Shown in pieces: positions 1 to 7,875 of a stretch of 64,000 bases of DNA. Source of the stretch: Synergistaceae bacterium (GTDB lineage: Bacteria; Synergistota; Synergistia; Synergistales; Aminobacteriaceae). The notes beneath the pieces were generated by a model. It saw only the letters and a program-made list of their open reading frames with translations. It made no database searches and had not been told where the DNA came from. The stretch is taken from assembly GCA_031272035.1 (NCBI GenBank), contig JAISUO010000013.1, positions 1 to 64,000 of the forward strand, in the 5' to 3' direction. How positions within the stretch are numbered: position 1 is the first letter of the stretch; every line of letters starts with the position of its first letter. The translations under genes were made by a program, and so were the position numbers.

Positions 1-8
1 CGTGTGGT

Positions 9-38
9 AGTGTAACCGGCCTCTCCGTTGGATGTCAA
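9..38 (-). promoter_or_regulatory. Strong sigma70 promoter firing out of the left edge
   Basis: Read on the minus strand, TTGACA (33-38) is followed after 18 bases by TACACT (9-14), a near-consensus pair. Nothing within the window lies downstream, so it drives a gene beyond position 1. A consensus -35 with a GTTACACT-like -10 is common ahead of stable RNA genes, but that identity is a guess. Confidence 0.55.
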
Positions 39-146
39 GAGCAGAAATGGCATAACATGACCCCCTTTTGCTGCTGATAAATTCTGATAATTCTAATGAA
101 TTATATCACGCAGTCGTGAGAATCTGTTCGTTGAAACGACAGCCTG

Positions 147-184
147 GACGGGCCGGACTTCACCGCCGAAAAGCCGGCCCCGTC
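147..184 (-). terminator. GC-rich inverted repeat downstream of the zinc-ribbon gene
   Basis: Arms GACGGGGCCGG and CCGGCCCGTC, minus strand, flank a roughly 17-base loop about 20 bases past the stop of the 204-395 gene. The following bases are only mildly T-rich, so it may be an imperfect terminator for the argF unit. Positions 1-146 hold no convincing gene apart from the leftward promoter. Confidence 0.4.
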
Positions 185-203
185 GAAAAGCCGTCTCACA
201 AAA

Positions 204-395
204 TCAGTGGCAGGAACAACCGCCGCCGCAGGAGCCGCAGTTTCCCCCGCAGTTTTTGGCCCCCTTCAGAGAGGGACCCTCCAGAAGCAGCAGGGTTTTT
301 CCCCGGCACTCCGGACAGCGCAGAGAAAGCTGCCCCACCTCCTGCTGAAAGGTATGTTTGCACTCCGCGCACTGAAAAACACGATTTTCACTCAT
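204..395 (-). CDS. Small zinc-ribbon protein
   Basis: A 63-residue protein with two CxxC pairs (CAEC near residue 9, CPEC near 28) spaced like an FmdB/rubredoxin-type zinc ribbon. It ends in a Gly/Cys-rich tail with CGGNCGSCGGGCSC, which could hold a second metal or act as a flexible tail. The start is supported by GGAG seven bases before the ATG at 395. It follows argF with a 48-base gap on the same strand and is probably cotranscribed. Function is unknown; the ribbon may bind a partner protein or nucleic acid. The small size leaves some doubt, but the start site and cysteine spacing argue for a real gene. Confidence 0.65.
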   Translation of the reverse strand: MSENRVFQCAECKHTFQQEVGQLSLRCPECRGKTLLLLEGPSLKGAKNCGGNCGSCGGGCSCH

Positions 396-443
396 ATCGG
401 CTCTCCATTTTCAAATTCTTCATTTTTAAATTAAATCTATTCG

Positions 444-1391
444 TTACGCCCCAAGAGTGGCGACCATGACGGCCTTGATCGTATGCAGACGGTTTTCGGC
501 CTCGTCGAACACTTTGGAGGCCGGCGACTCGAACACCTCTTCCGTCACCTCGCAGCCCTTGACCGCCGGAAGACAGTGCAAAAAAATCGTCGAGTCCTTT
601 TCGCTGGCCTTCATCAAGTCGGAGTTGACCTGGTAGGGGCTGAGGAGCTTCACCCGCACTTCCTTCTGATCCTCCTCCCCCATGGAAACCCAAACGTCGG
701 TGTAAACCGCGTCGGCTCCCAGAACGGCCTTCCGTGGATCCTCCAGAATCCGGATCGTCGCTCCGCTCTTTTCCGCGAAGGGCCGGCATTTTTCAACCAG
801 CGCCGGGTCGGTGAAAAGCTCCTTCGGCGAGCCGACCGTAAAATGGATTCCCAGCTTGGCGCAGCCGATCATGAGGGCGTTGGCCATGTTGTTGCGCCCG
901 TCTCCGATATAGGTCAGGGAAAGTCCCTTCAGGCGCTTTCCGAAATTTTCCTGAAGCGTCAGAAAGTCCGCCAGAACCTGAGTGGGATGATCCACGTCCG
1001 TCAGGCCGTTCCAGACGGGAACGCCCGCCCATTGGGCCAGCTCCTCGGCGACGCTCTGTTTGAAGCCCCGAAACTCGATGCCGTCGAACATGCGGCCCAG
1101 AACCCGCGCCGAATCCTTCACGTCCTCCTTGCCTCCGAAATGGATGTCGTTTTTCCCCAGAAACTCCGGATGCCCGCCCTCGTCAATACAGGCCACCGTA
1201 AAAGCACAACGGGTCCGCGTCGAGGCTTTCTCAAACAAAAGAGCCACGTTCTTCCCGGCCAGAGTCGTCCCCCGGATGCCGGCGCGTTTCTTCGCCTTCA
1301 GGTCCGCGGCCAGATCCAGCAGCCACAGGATTTCCTCCGGAGTGAAATCCATCAGCGTCAGAAAACTTCTTCCTTTCAAATTCACAGGCAT
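444..1391 (-). CDS. argF: Ornithine carbamoyltransferase
   Basis: Transfers the carbamoyl group of carbamoyl phosphate to ornithine to give citrulline. It can also run in reverse in arginine-deiminase fermentation. The protein has 315 residues, the usual length. The carbamoyl-phosphate motif STRTR is at about 57-61, HPTQ near 135 and HCLP near 275, the classical transcarbamoylase set. I chose ATG 1391 because a GGGGGAGG ribosome site lies just upstream; the TTG further out falls inside that site. A good promoter sits at 1431-1459. There are no other arg genes in the window, so biosynthetic versus catabolic use cannot be decided. In amino-acid fermenters the catabolic direction is plausible. 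Confidence 0.95.
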   Translation of the reverse strand: MPVNLKGRSFLTLMDFTPEEILWLLDLAADLKAKKRAGIRGTTLAGKNVALLFEKASTRTRCAFTVACIDEGGHPEFLGKNDIHFGGKEDVKDSARVLGRMFDGIEFRGFKQSVAEELAQWAGVPVWNGLTDVDHPTQVLADFLTLQENFGKRLKGLSLTYIGDGRNNMANALMIGCAKLGIHFTVGSPKELFTDPALVEKCRPFAEKSGATIRILEDPRKAVLGADAVYTDVWVSMGEEDQKEVRVKLLSPYQVNSDLMKASEKDSTIFLHCLPAVKGCEVTEEVFESPASKVFDEAENRLHTIKAVMVATLGA

Positions 1392-1426
1392 AATACAGGG
1401 TTCCTCCCCCAAAATTTAATTTTGTT

Positions 1427-1469
1427 TCAAATAATAAACCCTGGGAAACTCAGAGTCAAATAATAAACC
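1427..1469 (-). promoter_or_regulatory. argF promoter with a 14-base direct repeat
   Basis: On the minus strand TTGACT (1454-1459), 17 bases, then TATTAT (1431-1436) form a good sigma70 promoter for argF. The 14-mer TCAAATAATAAACC (plus strand) occurs twice, at 1427-1440 and 1456-1469. One copy covers the -10 and the other the -35, so the spacing of 29 bases puts both on nearly the same DNA face. This suits a repressor site, but the motif is not a clear ARG box. Confidence 0.6.
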
Positions 1470-1473
1470 GGAT

Positions 1474-2508
1474 TTACATTTTGAAGAATTCGGGAAGAAC
1501 CGCCGGCAGTTCCTCGAAGTTGTATTCACCGACGACCTTTCCCTCTTTGAAGAGCACCGCTCCCAGGGGAGTTCCCGCGATGCCGAAACGCGCGTGCTTC
1601 GCCTCTTTGGGGCCGTTGACCTCGCAGCCCATGACGGCGACGCTCGTCCCGTCCGGCAAATCCCCCGTCATCGGCTCGATCAGCTTCACCAGCTTCATCA
1701 CGTCGGCTCTTCTGCGCCCGCAGGTGGGGCAGGAAATCAGGTTGACGCCTCTGGAGCGCAGGCCGAGGGACTTTAAAATTTCGTAGCCCACCCGAACCTC
1801 CCGCTCCGGTTCGTCGGTGAGGGAAACCCGCAGCGTATCACCCGTGCCCTGACTCAGCATGGCGGCAATTCCAGCGGCGCTTTTGACGATTCCCCCGTCG
1901 CCGGGGCCCGCCTCCGTAATGCCGATGTGAAGGGGCAGTTCCGGCCAGGTTCGGGCGATGAAACTGTTGGCTCTGACGGTCTCCGGAACGGAGGAGGACT
2001 TGGCCGACAGAATGATGTCCTCAAAGCCCAGGTCCAGAAGAAGCGACACCTGTTCTCTCACGGCGAGGAACAGCGCCTTCGCCCGGTCCCCTTCCGCCTC
2101 CTTCAGCTGACGGGCCGAGAGGGAGCCGCCGTTGGCGCCGATGCGAATGACAACCCCAAGGTCCTTTGCGATGGAAATCATCTCCGTCAGGTTGTGGAGG
2201 GGCATGTTGCCGGGATTAATTCGTATACTGGCGCATCCCGCCCGCATGGCGGCCACGGCCAGGGCGGGGTCGAAATGAATGTCGGCCATGAGGGCCAGCG
2301 GCGTCCTCTGACAAAGCCAGCTCAGGGGTTCCGCCAGTTCCGCCCCCGGCAGCGCCACCCGGGCCAGCTCGCACCCCGCGAGGCGCAGACGCTCGCACTG
2401 GGCGAGACACTCCTCCTTATCCGGCAGCGGGCGCTTGAGCATACTTTCTACGCGAACGGGGGAATCTCCGCCTATCGTGACGTTTCCAATTTTAATTTTA
2501 TGTCTCAT
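1474..2508 (-). CDS. ispG: 4-hydroxy-3-methylbut-2-enyl-diphosphate synthase
   Basis: Penultimate step of the MEP isoprenoid pathway, reducing MEcPP to HMBPP with a [4Fe-4S] cluster. The 344-residue protein is the short bacterial form. It has the TIM-barrel start (KIGNVTIGGDSPVRVESM), then C-terminal cluster motifs SCPTCGR near 260 and GCEVNGPKEAKHARFG near 295. It lies at the end of the uppS-cdsA-dxr-rseP-ispG run, 86 bases after rseP, and shares the pathway with dxr two genes upstream. The presence of MEP genes matters for reading the aconitase-X genes at 59 kb. The reductant (flavodoxin or ferredoxin) is not visible here. Confidence 0.95.
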   Translation of the reverse strand: MRHKIKIGNVTIGGDSPVRVESMLKRPLPDKEECLAQCERLRLAGCELARVALPGAELAEPLSWLCQRTPLALMADIHFDPALAVAAMRAGCASIRINPGNMPLHNLTEMISIAKDLGVVIRIGANGGSLSARQLKEAEGDRAKALFLAVREQVSLLLDLGFEDIILSAKSSSVPETVRANSFIARTWPELPLHIGITEAGPGDGGIVKSAAGIAAMLSQGTGDTLRVSLTDEPEREVRVGYEILKSLGLRSRGVNLISCPTCGRRRADVMKLVKLIEPMTGDLPDGTSVAVMGCEVNGPKEAKHARFGIAGTPLGAVLFKEGKVVGEYNFEELPAVLPEFFKM

Positions 2509-2594
2509 TCTATTTTACATACTTTCTGTTTTTTACATTCTTTCAAATACGGACTGATGGTTCGGTCAGTCATTAAAAAGTTATTATCAAAAGA

Positions 2595-3638
2595 TTAAAA
2601 GAAAAGGCGATAAATATCCTGCCAGGTCACAAACACCATCAGGCAGATCAAAAGGACGAAACCCGTCATATGAATGAAATTTTCCACCTTGTCAGGAAGA
2701 CGGCGTCCCACGATCATCTCCAGAAAAACAAAGATGATGCGGCCCCCGTCCAGCGCCGGAAAGGGAAAGAGGTTCAGCAGCCCCAGGTTCAGGCTGATCA
2801 GGGCGAGGAAAGTGACAAAGCTCCAGGCCCCTTCGCGCAGGGCTTTGCCCGACATGGAGGCGATGCCGATGGGTCCCGTGACGTCCACCTCCTGCTGTCG
2901 GGTGATCCATTCCCATATTCCCCGGAGCATCAGCCGCGTCATATCCTTCGTGTAACCGGCGGCGTTTTTGATGGCGTCCATGGCACTGTATCGCACCAGA
3001 GCCGGCGTTATCCCCAGCATGGGGTATCCCTGCTCCCGACTGACGGGAATGACGGCTTTTATCTCGAAAGTTTTCCCATCCCTTTCGACGGAAAAACTCA
3101 CCTCTCCCTGCTTCGCGGCCTCTCGCAGGCTCGCGGACATCTCCCGCCAGGCCGAAACGGGCTTGCCGTTGACCGCCACGATGCGATCTCCCGCCTCGAA
3201 TCCCACCTCCGCGGCCGGGTATCCCTCCAGCAGCGTGCCGATTTTCGTGTCGTCCATGTTCAGGACGCCGTGACCGTACAGGAACAGAGCCGTCAGAATC
3301 AGGGCCAGAATGATGTTGTTGAGAGAGCCGTTCAGCAGGATGAAGAAACGCTTCCAGGCGGGCTGCTCGTTGAATCCCCTGCCCGGAAGAACCGTTTCAC
3401 CCTCGTTCTCCTCTCCCATTCCCGCGAGACGGCAGAACCCTCCAACGGGGAAAAGACGCAGGGACCACAGCATGGGGGCCTCTCCACTCTGCCGGACCTG
3501 TTTGAGAACCGGCCCCATGCCAAGGGCGAACTCGTGAACCTGGACGCCCAGAAGCCGCGCCGTTATATAATGCCCGTATTCGTGTACGAGAACGCATATC
3601 CCTATGACGATCACAAAAGCAACAATACTGACCAGCAT
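2595..3638 (-). CDS. rseP: Site-2 intramembrane zinc metalloprotease
   Basis: Cleaves membrane-bound anti-sigma factors or other single-pass substrates within the inner membrane. The zinc motif HEYGH is in the first transmembrane helix (about residue 19). One PDZ domain spans roughly 145-215. The second metal motif LDGGR is near 297, followed by C-terminal helices. The 347-residue length fits single-PDZ forms. I start at ATG 3638, two bases after the dxr stop, with GGGAG upstream; a longer in-frame extension would sit inside dxr. Its position between dxr and ispG is the classic bacterial cdsA-dxr-rseP neighbourhood. Its sigma/anti-sigma target is not in the window. Confidence 0.93.
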   Translation of the reverse strand: MLVSIVAFVIVIGICVLVHEYGHYITARLLGVQVHEFALGMGPVLKQVRQSGEAPMLWSLRLFPVGGFCRLAGMGEENEGETVLPGRGFNEQPAWKRFFILLNGSLNNIILALILTALFLYGHGVLNMDDTKIGTLLEGYPAAEVGFEAGDRIVAVNGKPVSAWREMSASLREAAKQGEVSFSVERDGKTFEIKAVIPVSREQGYPMLGITPALVRYSAMDAIKNAAGYTKDMTRLMLRGIWEWITRQQEVDVTGPIGIASMSGKALREGAWSFVTFLALISLNLGLLNLFPFPALDGGRIIFVFLEMIVGRRLPDKVENFIHMTGFVLLICLMVFVTWQDIYRLFF

Positions 3639-3640
3639 CC

Positions 3641-4822
3641 TTATAAAATCTCCCTTCCACCGCAGATCGCGGCGCATTTCACCCTCGCCCGCTCCAGAAC
3701 CCCGACGGCTTCGGCCAGAGATTCGGGAGCGGAATCTTCGTATGACGCCATCGTTTCCTCCACAACGGCGGCGATGTCCGTAAATTTTATTTTTTTCTTC
3801 AGAAAACGATCCACCGCAACCTCGTCCGCTCCCACCAGAAGAGCCGGAAAAGCCCCTCCCCTGCGCAGAGCCTCCTTAGCCAGGGCCAGCGCGGGAAAAC
3901 GGCCTTCATCCACCGGATCGAAGCGCAAAACCCTGCCCGCCGGCTCCGGAGACGGAAAGCCCTCTTCGGGAATCGCCCTCTCCGGCCAAAAAAGGCAGGA
4001 TGCCGCGGGCAGGCGCATGTTCGGTTCTCCGGCCAACATTTTAACGCAACCGTCCTCAAATTCCACCATCCCGTGAACGAAGGAGCCCGGCGAAATCAGC
4101 GCGTCCACCTGTCCCGGCTCCAGGCCGAAAAGAAACGCGGCCTCGATCAGCTCAATGCCCTTGTTCATCAAAGTGGCGCTGTCGATGGTGATTTTCGCCC
4201 CCATGTTCCAGACGGGATGTTTCAGCGCCATCTCCGGCGTTACGGTTTTCATCTCCTCAGCGGTCCAGTCCCGGAAGGGACCGCCCGAGGCCGTCAGGTA
4301 AATTTTTCGCGGCCGCGCCGCCTCTCCGTGCAGGCACTGCCATATCGCGTTGTGCTCGCTGTCCAGAGGGCGCAGCTGATCGGCTCGTCTCACCAGGGGC
4401 ATCACCCATTTTCCCCCCAGAACGACGCTCTCCTTGTTGGCCAGGGAAATCTCCTTCCCGGCCTTCAGCGCGGCCTGCAGGGCCTCGATAGCCGCCGTAC
4501 CCGACGAGGCGAAGACCACGTGCTCGATCTCCGGAGCCACCGCCAGTTCAATCAGCCCCTCCGGCCCCTGGAGCACCCGAACGGAGGGCGGCAGGCAGGA
4601 AAGTTCAGAGAGAGTTTTCGCCGCTTCAGGGGAGGCCAGACACGCCATCTGCAGCGTGGCGGAGAAGTCTTTCGCCAGGAGCGCGATTTTTTTTGCATCC
4701 CGTCCCGCCGCCAGGGCGGTCACAGCCAAACGGTCCCGATGGGCTCGGCAGACGTCGAGGACGGCCGTCCCCACGCTTCCGGTGGCCCCCACAACGGCGA
4801 CGCGCTTCGGATTCGTCGTCAC
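3641..4822 (-). CDS. dxr: 1-deoxy-D-xylulose-5-phosphate reductoisomerase
   Basis: Converts DXP to MEP with NADPH, the committed step of the MEP pathway and the target of fosmidomycin. The 393-residue protein shows the NADPH loop GATGSVGTAVLDV (about 12-24), LANKESVVLGG near 125, the metal-site SEHNAIWQC near 155, ASGGPFRDW near 177 and a GAKITIDSATLMNKG stretch near 205. Translation starts at GTG 4822, overlapping the cdsA stop as GTGA, so the two are translationally coupled. It shares the operon with cdsA, uppS, rseP and ispG. Confidence 0.96.
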   Translation of the reverse strand: MTTNPKRVAVVGATGSVGTAVLDVCRAHRDRLAVTALAAGRDAKKIALLAKDFSATLQMACLASPEAAKTLSELSCLPPSVRVLQGPEGLIELAVAPEIEHVVFASSGTAAIEALQAALKAGKEISLANKESVVLGGKWVMPLVRRADQLRPLDSEHNAIWQCLHGEAARPRKIYLTASGGPFRDWTAEEMKTVTPEMALKHPVWNMGAKITIDSATLMNKGIELIEAAFLFGLEPGQVDALISPGSFVHGMVEFEDGCVKMLAGEPNMRLPAASCLFWPERAIPEEGFPSPEPAGRVLRFDPVDEGRFPALALAKEALRRGGAFPALLVGADEVAVDRFLKKKIKFTDIAAVVEETMASYEDSAPESLAEAVGVLERARVKCAAICGGREIL

Positions 4823-5637
4823 GGCTGGATCACCCCAAAAAACAAATAAGTGAGAAGGCCGTTGATCAAAATGCTGTCGAAGCGGTCCAGAACGCCGCCG
4901 TGGCCGGGAATCAGGTTTCCCGTGTCCTTGGCCCCCGTCTCCCGTTTAATGAGAGACTCCGCCAGGTCCCCCAGCTGTCCGGGCAGTCCGCAGATCAGCC
5001 CGATCAGAAAGAGGGGAAAGGGCGGCTGTTCCGTCGCGAACACGATGACGGCAATCATCAAAACGCTTCCCATGACTCCGCCGATAAAGCCCTCCCAGGT
5101 TTTCTGCGGGCTGACGTTTTCGCACAATCTCTTTTTGCCCCACTGAACGCCCACCAGATAGGCCGTCACGTCGCAGCTCCAGGTGCAGCAGAAGAGGGAC
5201 ACCAGAATCAGCGCCCCCGTAGGCAGGTCCCGCAGCAGAATGATGGAGGTCCAGGGCACGATGATGAAAAGGATTCCCGACAGGGTTCCTCCAACGTTCC
5301 AGATGGCGAAGCTGGTTCCCCACATCTGACGCCGCACGATTTCTATCATGAAGATGGAGTACACCGTCAGCGACAAAATCAGCGCGATGGAAACCGGCCT
5401 CACGCCCTCCGCCGAGGAGAGGATCACCGCCAGAGCGGAGATGTAGCCAACTCCCCGGGAAAGCCGGAACTGTCCCGATAAAAGGCGGTAATACTCCGAC
5501 AGAGAGATGAGACTCAGCACCGCCACCACCAGGATCCACACCCATCCGCCAAGCCAGATTCCGGCCAGAACGCCAAAAACCACGGCCAGCCCGCTGAACG
5601 TCCTTCGGGTCAGATTCCTACGATTTAAGGCCGCCAT
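4819..5637 (-). CDS. cdsA: Phosphatidate cytidylyltransferase
   Basis: Makes CDP-diacylglycerol from phosphatidate and CTP at the inner membrane, feeding PgsA (encoded at 27631). The 272-residue protein is polytopic. It ends with the family signature, SLIKRETGAKDTGN followed by IPGHGGVLDR (about 225-250). The start overlaps the end of uppS by 20 bases and the stop overlaps dxr by four, so the run is tightly packed. No unusual residues were seen. Confidence 0.95.
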   Translation of the reverse strand: MAALNRRNLTRRTFSGLAVVFGVLAGIWLGGWVWILVVAVLSLISLSEYYRLLSGQFRLSRGVGYISALAVILSSAEGVRPVSIALILSLTVYSIFMIEIVRRQMWGTSFAIWNVGGTLSGILFIIVPWTSIILLRDLPTGALILVSLFCCTWSCDVTAYLVGVQWGKKRLCENVSPQKTWEGFIGGVMGSVLMIAVIVFATEQPPFPLFLIGLICGLPGQLGDLAESLIKRETGAKDTGNLIPGHGGVLDRFDSILINGLLTYLFFGVIQP

Positions 5638-6319
5638 AACGTCTTTCCCGCCCCGCGTAGTCGTTCAGAGCCCGAAGCAGCTCGTTCTCGTCAAAGTCCG
5701 GCCAGAACGCGTCCGTAAAGTAGAACTCGCTGTAAGCGGACTCCCACATCCAGAAATTGCTGATCCGCAGCTCGCCGCTGGGTCTCACGATCAGGTCGGG
5801 GTCGGGAACGTCCGGCAGGTAGAAAAACCGCCTCAGATCCGCCTCCGTGACCGGTCCTTTGCTTCCGGAGGCCATGAGAGCGTTGACCGCGTCCAGAATT
5901 TCCGCCCGGCCTCCGTAGTTCAGGCAGAGGATGAAGTCGATGGTGGTCTGGTCCTTCGTCTCCTCCTCAGCCCAGCGCATCAGCTCCAGCAGGTCGGAGG
6001 GAATTTTGTCCCGTCTGCCGCAGAAGCGCAGTCTCCCGCCCTCTTCCTTCAGCGCTTTGACCTTGCGCTTGAGGTAGTGCCTGAAAAGGCTCATGAGGCC
6101 ATCGACCTCCATCTGAGGACGGCTCCAGTTCTCCGTGGAAAAAACGTAGGCGGAAAAATAGCGAATCCCCTGCTTCTTCACCAGCCGCACCATTTCCTCC
6201 AGCCGGCGCAGTCCGGCGCGATGTCCCAGAAGGCGGGGCAACCCTCGCTTTTTTGCCCATCTGCCGTTCCCGTCCATAATAATAGCCAAATGCGAGATGT
6301 TCCTCTCTCCCGTCATCAC
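5618..6319 (-). CDS. uppS: Undecaprenyl diphosphate synthase
   Basis: Cis-prenyltransferase that extends farnesyl diphosphate to the C55 carrier used for peptidoglycan and other envelope glycans. The 233-residue protein has the catalytic region IIMDGNGRWAKKRG (about 13-26), the FSTENW motif near 70 and the C-terminal RPSGELRISNF substrate site near 190. All are standard. The start overlaps the udg stop by four bases. Its product feeds WecA (10324-11223), encoded nearby. Confidence 0.95.
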   Translation of the reverse strand: MMTGERNISHLAIIMDGNGRWAKKRGLPRLLGHRAGLRRLEEMVRLVKKQGIRYFSAYVFSTENWSRPQMEVDGLMSLFRHYLKRKVKALKEEGGRLRFCGRRDKIPSDLLELMRWAEEETKDQTTIDFILCLNYGGRAEILDAVNALMASGSKGPVTEADLRRFFYLPDVPDPDLIVRPSGELRISNFWMWESAYSEFYFTDAFWPDFDENELLRALNDYAGRERRYGGLKS

Positions 6320-6939
6320 GCTCTATTCTCCTTTCCATACTGCTCCAGACGCTCTTTCAGCGCCTGAACGTCCTGCCAGGTCAAATCTTTAGGGCTTCCC
6401 TTTTTTCGGGAGTCATTCCGCAGAAGATAGCTGGGGTGAAACATCGGCATGACGTCGATGCCCCTCCACTCGAACCAGCGACCCCGAAGCGCCGTGATTC
6501 CCTCCGTTGTTTTCAGAATCCATTTCGTCGGCGTGTTCCCCAGGCAGACAAGAATTTTCGGTCGCAGCAGCAAAAGCTGGGCCTCAAGAAAATCCCCGCA
6601 TCGCATCATTTCCTCCGGCAGAGGAACGCGATTGTTGGGAGGGCGGCACTTCACCACGTTGGTGATGAATGCCGCATCCCGGGAAATCCCCCCCGCGGTG
6701 AGGATCTGTGTCAAAAGCTGTCCCGCCCGGCCGACGAAGGCCAGACCTTCCGCGTCCTCCTCCGCTCCCGGCCCCTCCCCCACAAAGACGAGAGGCGTAT
6801 CCACGGCCCCCTGTCCAAACACCACCCGGGTACGGGTATGGGCCAGCTCGCACCTCTGGCAGGCCTCCACCCGGGCTCGCAGTTCCTCCCAGGCCCTGGA
6901 CCGGCTTTCTTCGGACAATTTTCCCTTAGTGTTTTCCAT
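6316..6939 (-). CDS. Type 4 uracil-DNA glycosylase (iron-sulfur)
   Basis: Removes uracil from DNA. At 207 residues it has the family 4 features: CQRCEL near 28-31, the catalytic GEGPGAEED near 55, NVVKCRPP near 95 and HPSYLLR near 168. The cysteines in CQRC and KC are those expected to hold the [4Fe-4S] cluster, with a further cysteine at CLGN. Family 4 enzymes are typical of thermophiles and many anaerobes without a family 1 enzyme. The gene is coupled to uppS by a four-base overlap, an arrangement with no obvious functional logic. Confidence 0.93.
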   Translation of the reverse strand: MENTKGKLSEESRSRAWEELRARVEACQRCELAHTRTRVVFGQGAVDTPLVFVGEGPGAEEDAEGLAFVGRAGQLLTQILTAGGISRDAAFITNVVKCRPPNNRVPLPEEMMRCGDFLEAQLLLLRPKILVCLGNTPTKWILKTTEGITALRGRWFEWRGIDVMPMFHPSYLLRNDSRKKGSPKDLTWQDVQALKERLEQYGKENRA

Positions 6940-7002
6940 ATTTATTGTTCACTTTCATTTTTATTATCCACTTTCAATCCCGCCGTCCGTCATTTTTTAT
7001 AA

Positions 7003-7875
7003 TTACAGCACAACCTCGTTGATATGGATGTTGACCTTTTTGACCTCCATGCCCGTGAAAAAGCTCAGTCCCACGCTCAGCTTCTTCTGAAGCAGACGGC
7101 CGATGGAAAACGCGTTTTTATCCCCCAGTTTTATATCCACGACGAGTTTCACGTTCAGGTCGTCCCCCTCGGGAACGATGTCCAGCTCCTTCACCTGAAG
7201 GATATGGTTTCCCATGACGGCCAGACGCCGAACCATGGCCACAATGGCCGCCTCCTCAATGGTCACCCTCCCGTCGAAGCTGAAAGGGGGTTTCACCACC
7301 GTGCGGCTGTCGTCCTGACGGTCTCTGGATTTAAAGAGGTCCTTCAGCTGGCTCACGAGCTTCCCCGCAAACCTGCGCTGAATCTGGGTGCGGGAAACCG
7401 GAACCACGTGCTGTTTCTTCTCCCGCCGCTCCCTCAGCGCGTTGCTGATCTCCTCTGTGGTGGCCACGTCGGTGATATTCAGAATTTTCCAGGGAGAAGG
7501 CAGTCCCAGCTTCTTCACGATTTTTTCCATCATGGAGACGGAGGTGGCGATGACCATAACTTTGCACGCCCCCCGGGAAGCCAGAAAGGTCACGACTTCC
7601 ATGCGATGAGGCGTGTACTCGAACAGTGCCCGGCGAATGGCCCGCACCATATTTTTTTCGGATTTGGCGCTCTTGCCCGCCATGATCTGCCCTTTTGACA
7701 CCACCAGCCCATCGTCCACGACGAAGTCGATTCCATACTGACGGGCGACCTGGGACGCCCTCTGGCTCTTGCCCGTCCCCGCCGCCCCAACGAAAGCCAG
7801 CACCTCTATCCCGGAAAGGTCGGGCGTCGCGGGTTTTTCCGCAACGGTTTTTACCACATTCGTCCGGTCCGTCAT
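7003..7875 (-). CDS. P-loop protein with a C-terminal Asp23-like domain
   Basis: A 290-residue protein with no name I can give. A Walker-A-like loop, VGAAGTGKSQRA, is at about 30-41, in a small nucleotide-binding domain that runs to about 165 and has a VMVIATSV strand. After a basic stretch rich in Arg/Lys/Gln (about 175-205) comes a domain (about 205-290) with the pattern of Asp23/Gls24 proteins, ending in MEVKKVNIHINEV. Asp23 proteins sit at the membrane in Firmicutes and affect envelope stress. The start overlaps the murA stop by four bases, so it is coupled to cell-wall synthesis genes. I infer an envelope-linked ATP- or GTP-dependent role. The Asp23 match is by pattern only. Confidence 0.6.
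   Translation of the reverse strand: MTDRTNVVKTVAEKPATPDLSGIEVLAFVGAAGTGKSQRASQVARQYGIDFVVDDGLVVSKGQIMAGKSAKSEKNMVRAIRRALFEYTPHRMEVVTFLASRGACKVMVIATSVSMMEKIVKKLGLPSPWKILNITDVATTEEISNALRERREKKQHVVPVSRTQIQRRFAGKLVSQLKDLFKSRDRQDDSRTVVKPPFSFDGRVTIEEAAIVAMVRRLAVMGNHILQVKELDIVPEGDDLNVKLVVDIKLGDKNAFSIGRLLQKKLSVGLSFFTGMEVKKVNIHINEVVL

Noticed and set aside
68-469. Plus-strand frame near the left edge
   Set aside because: Antisense to the zinc-ribbon gene; composition is Arg/Pro/Ser-rich and has no start signals.
2670-4076. Long plus-strand frame opposite rseP and dxr
   Set aside because: Antisense shadow with low-complexity, Gln/Arg/His-rich translation and no domain features.
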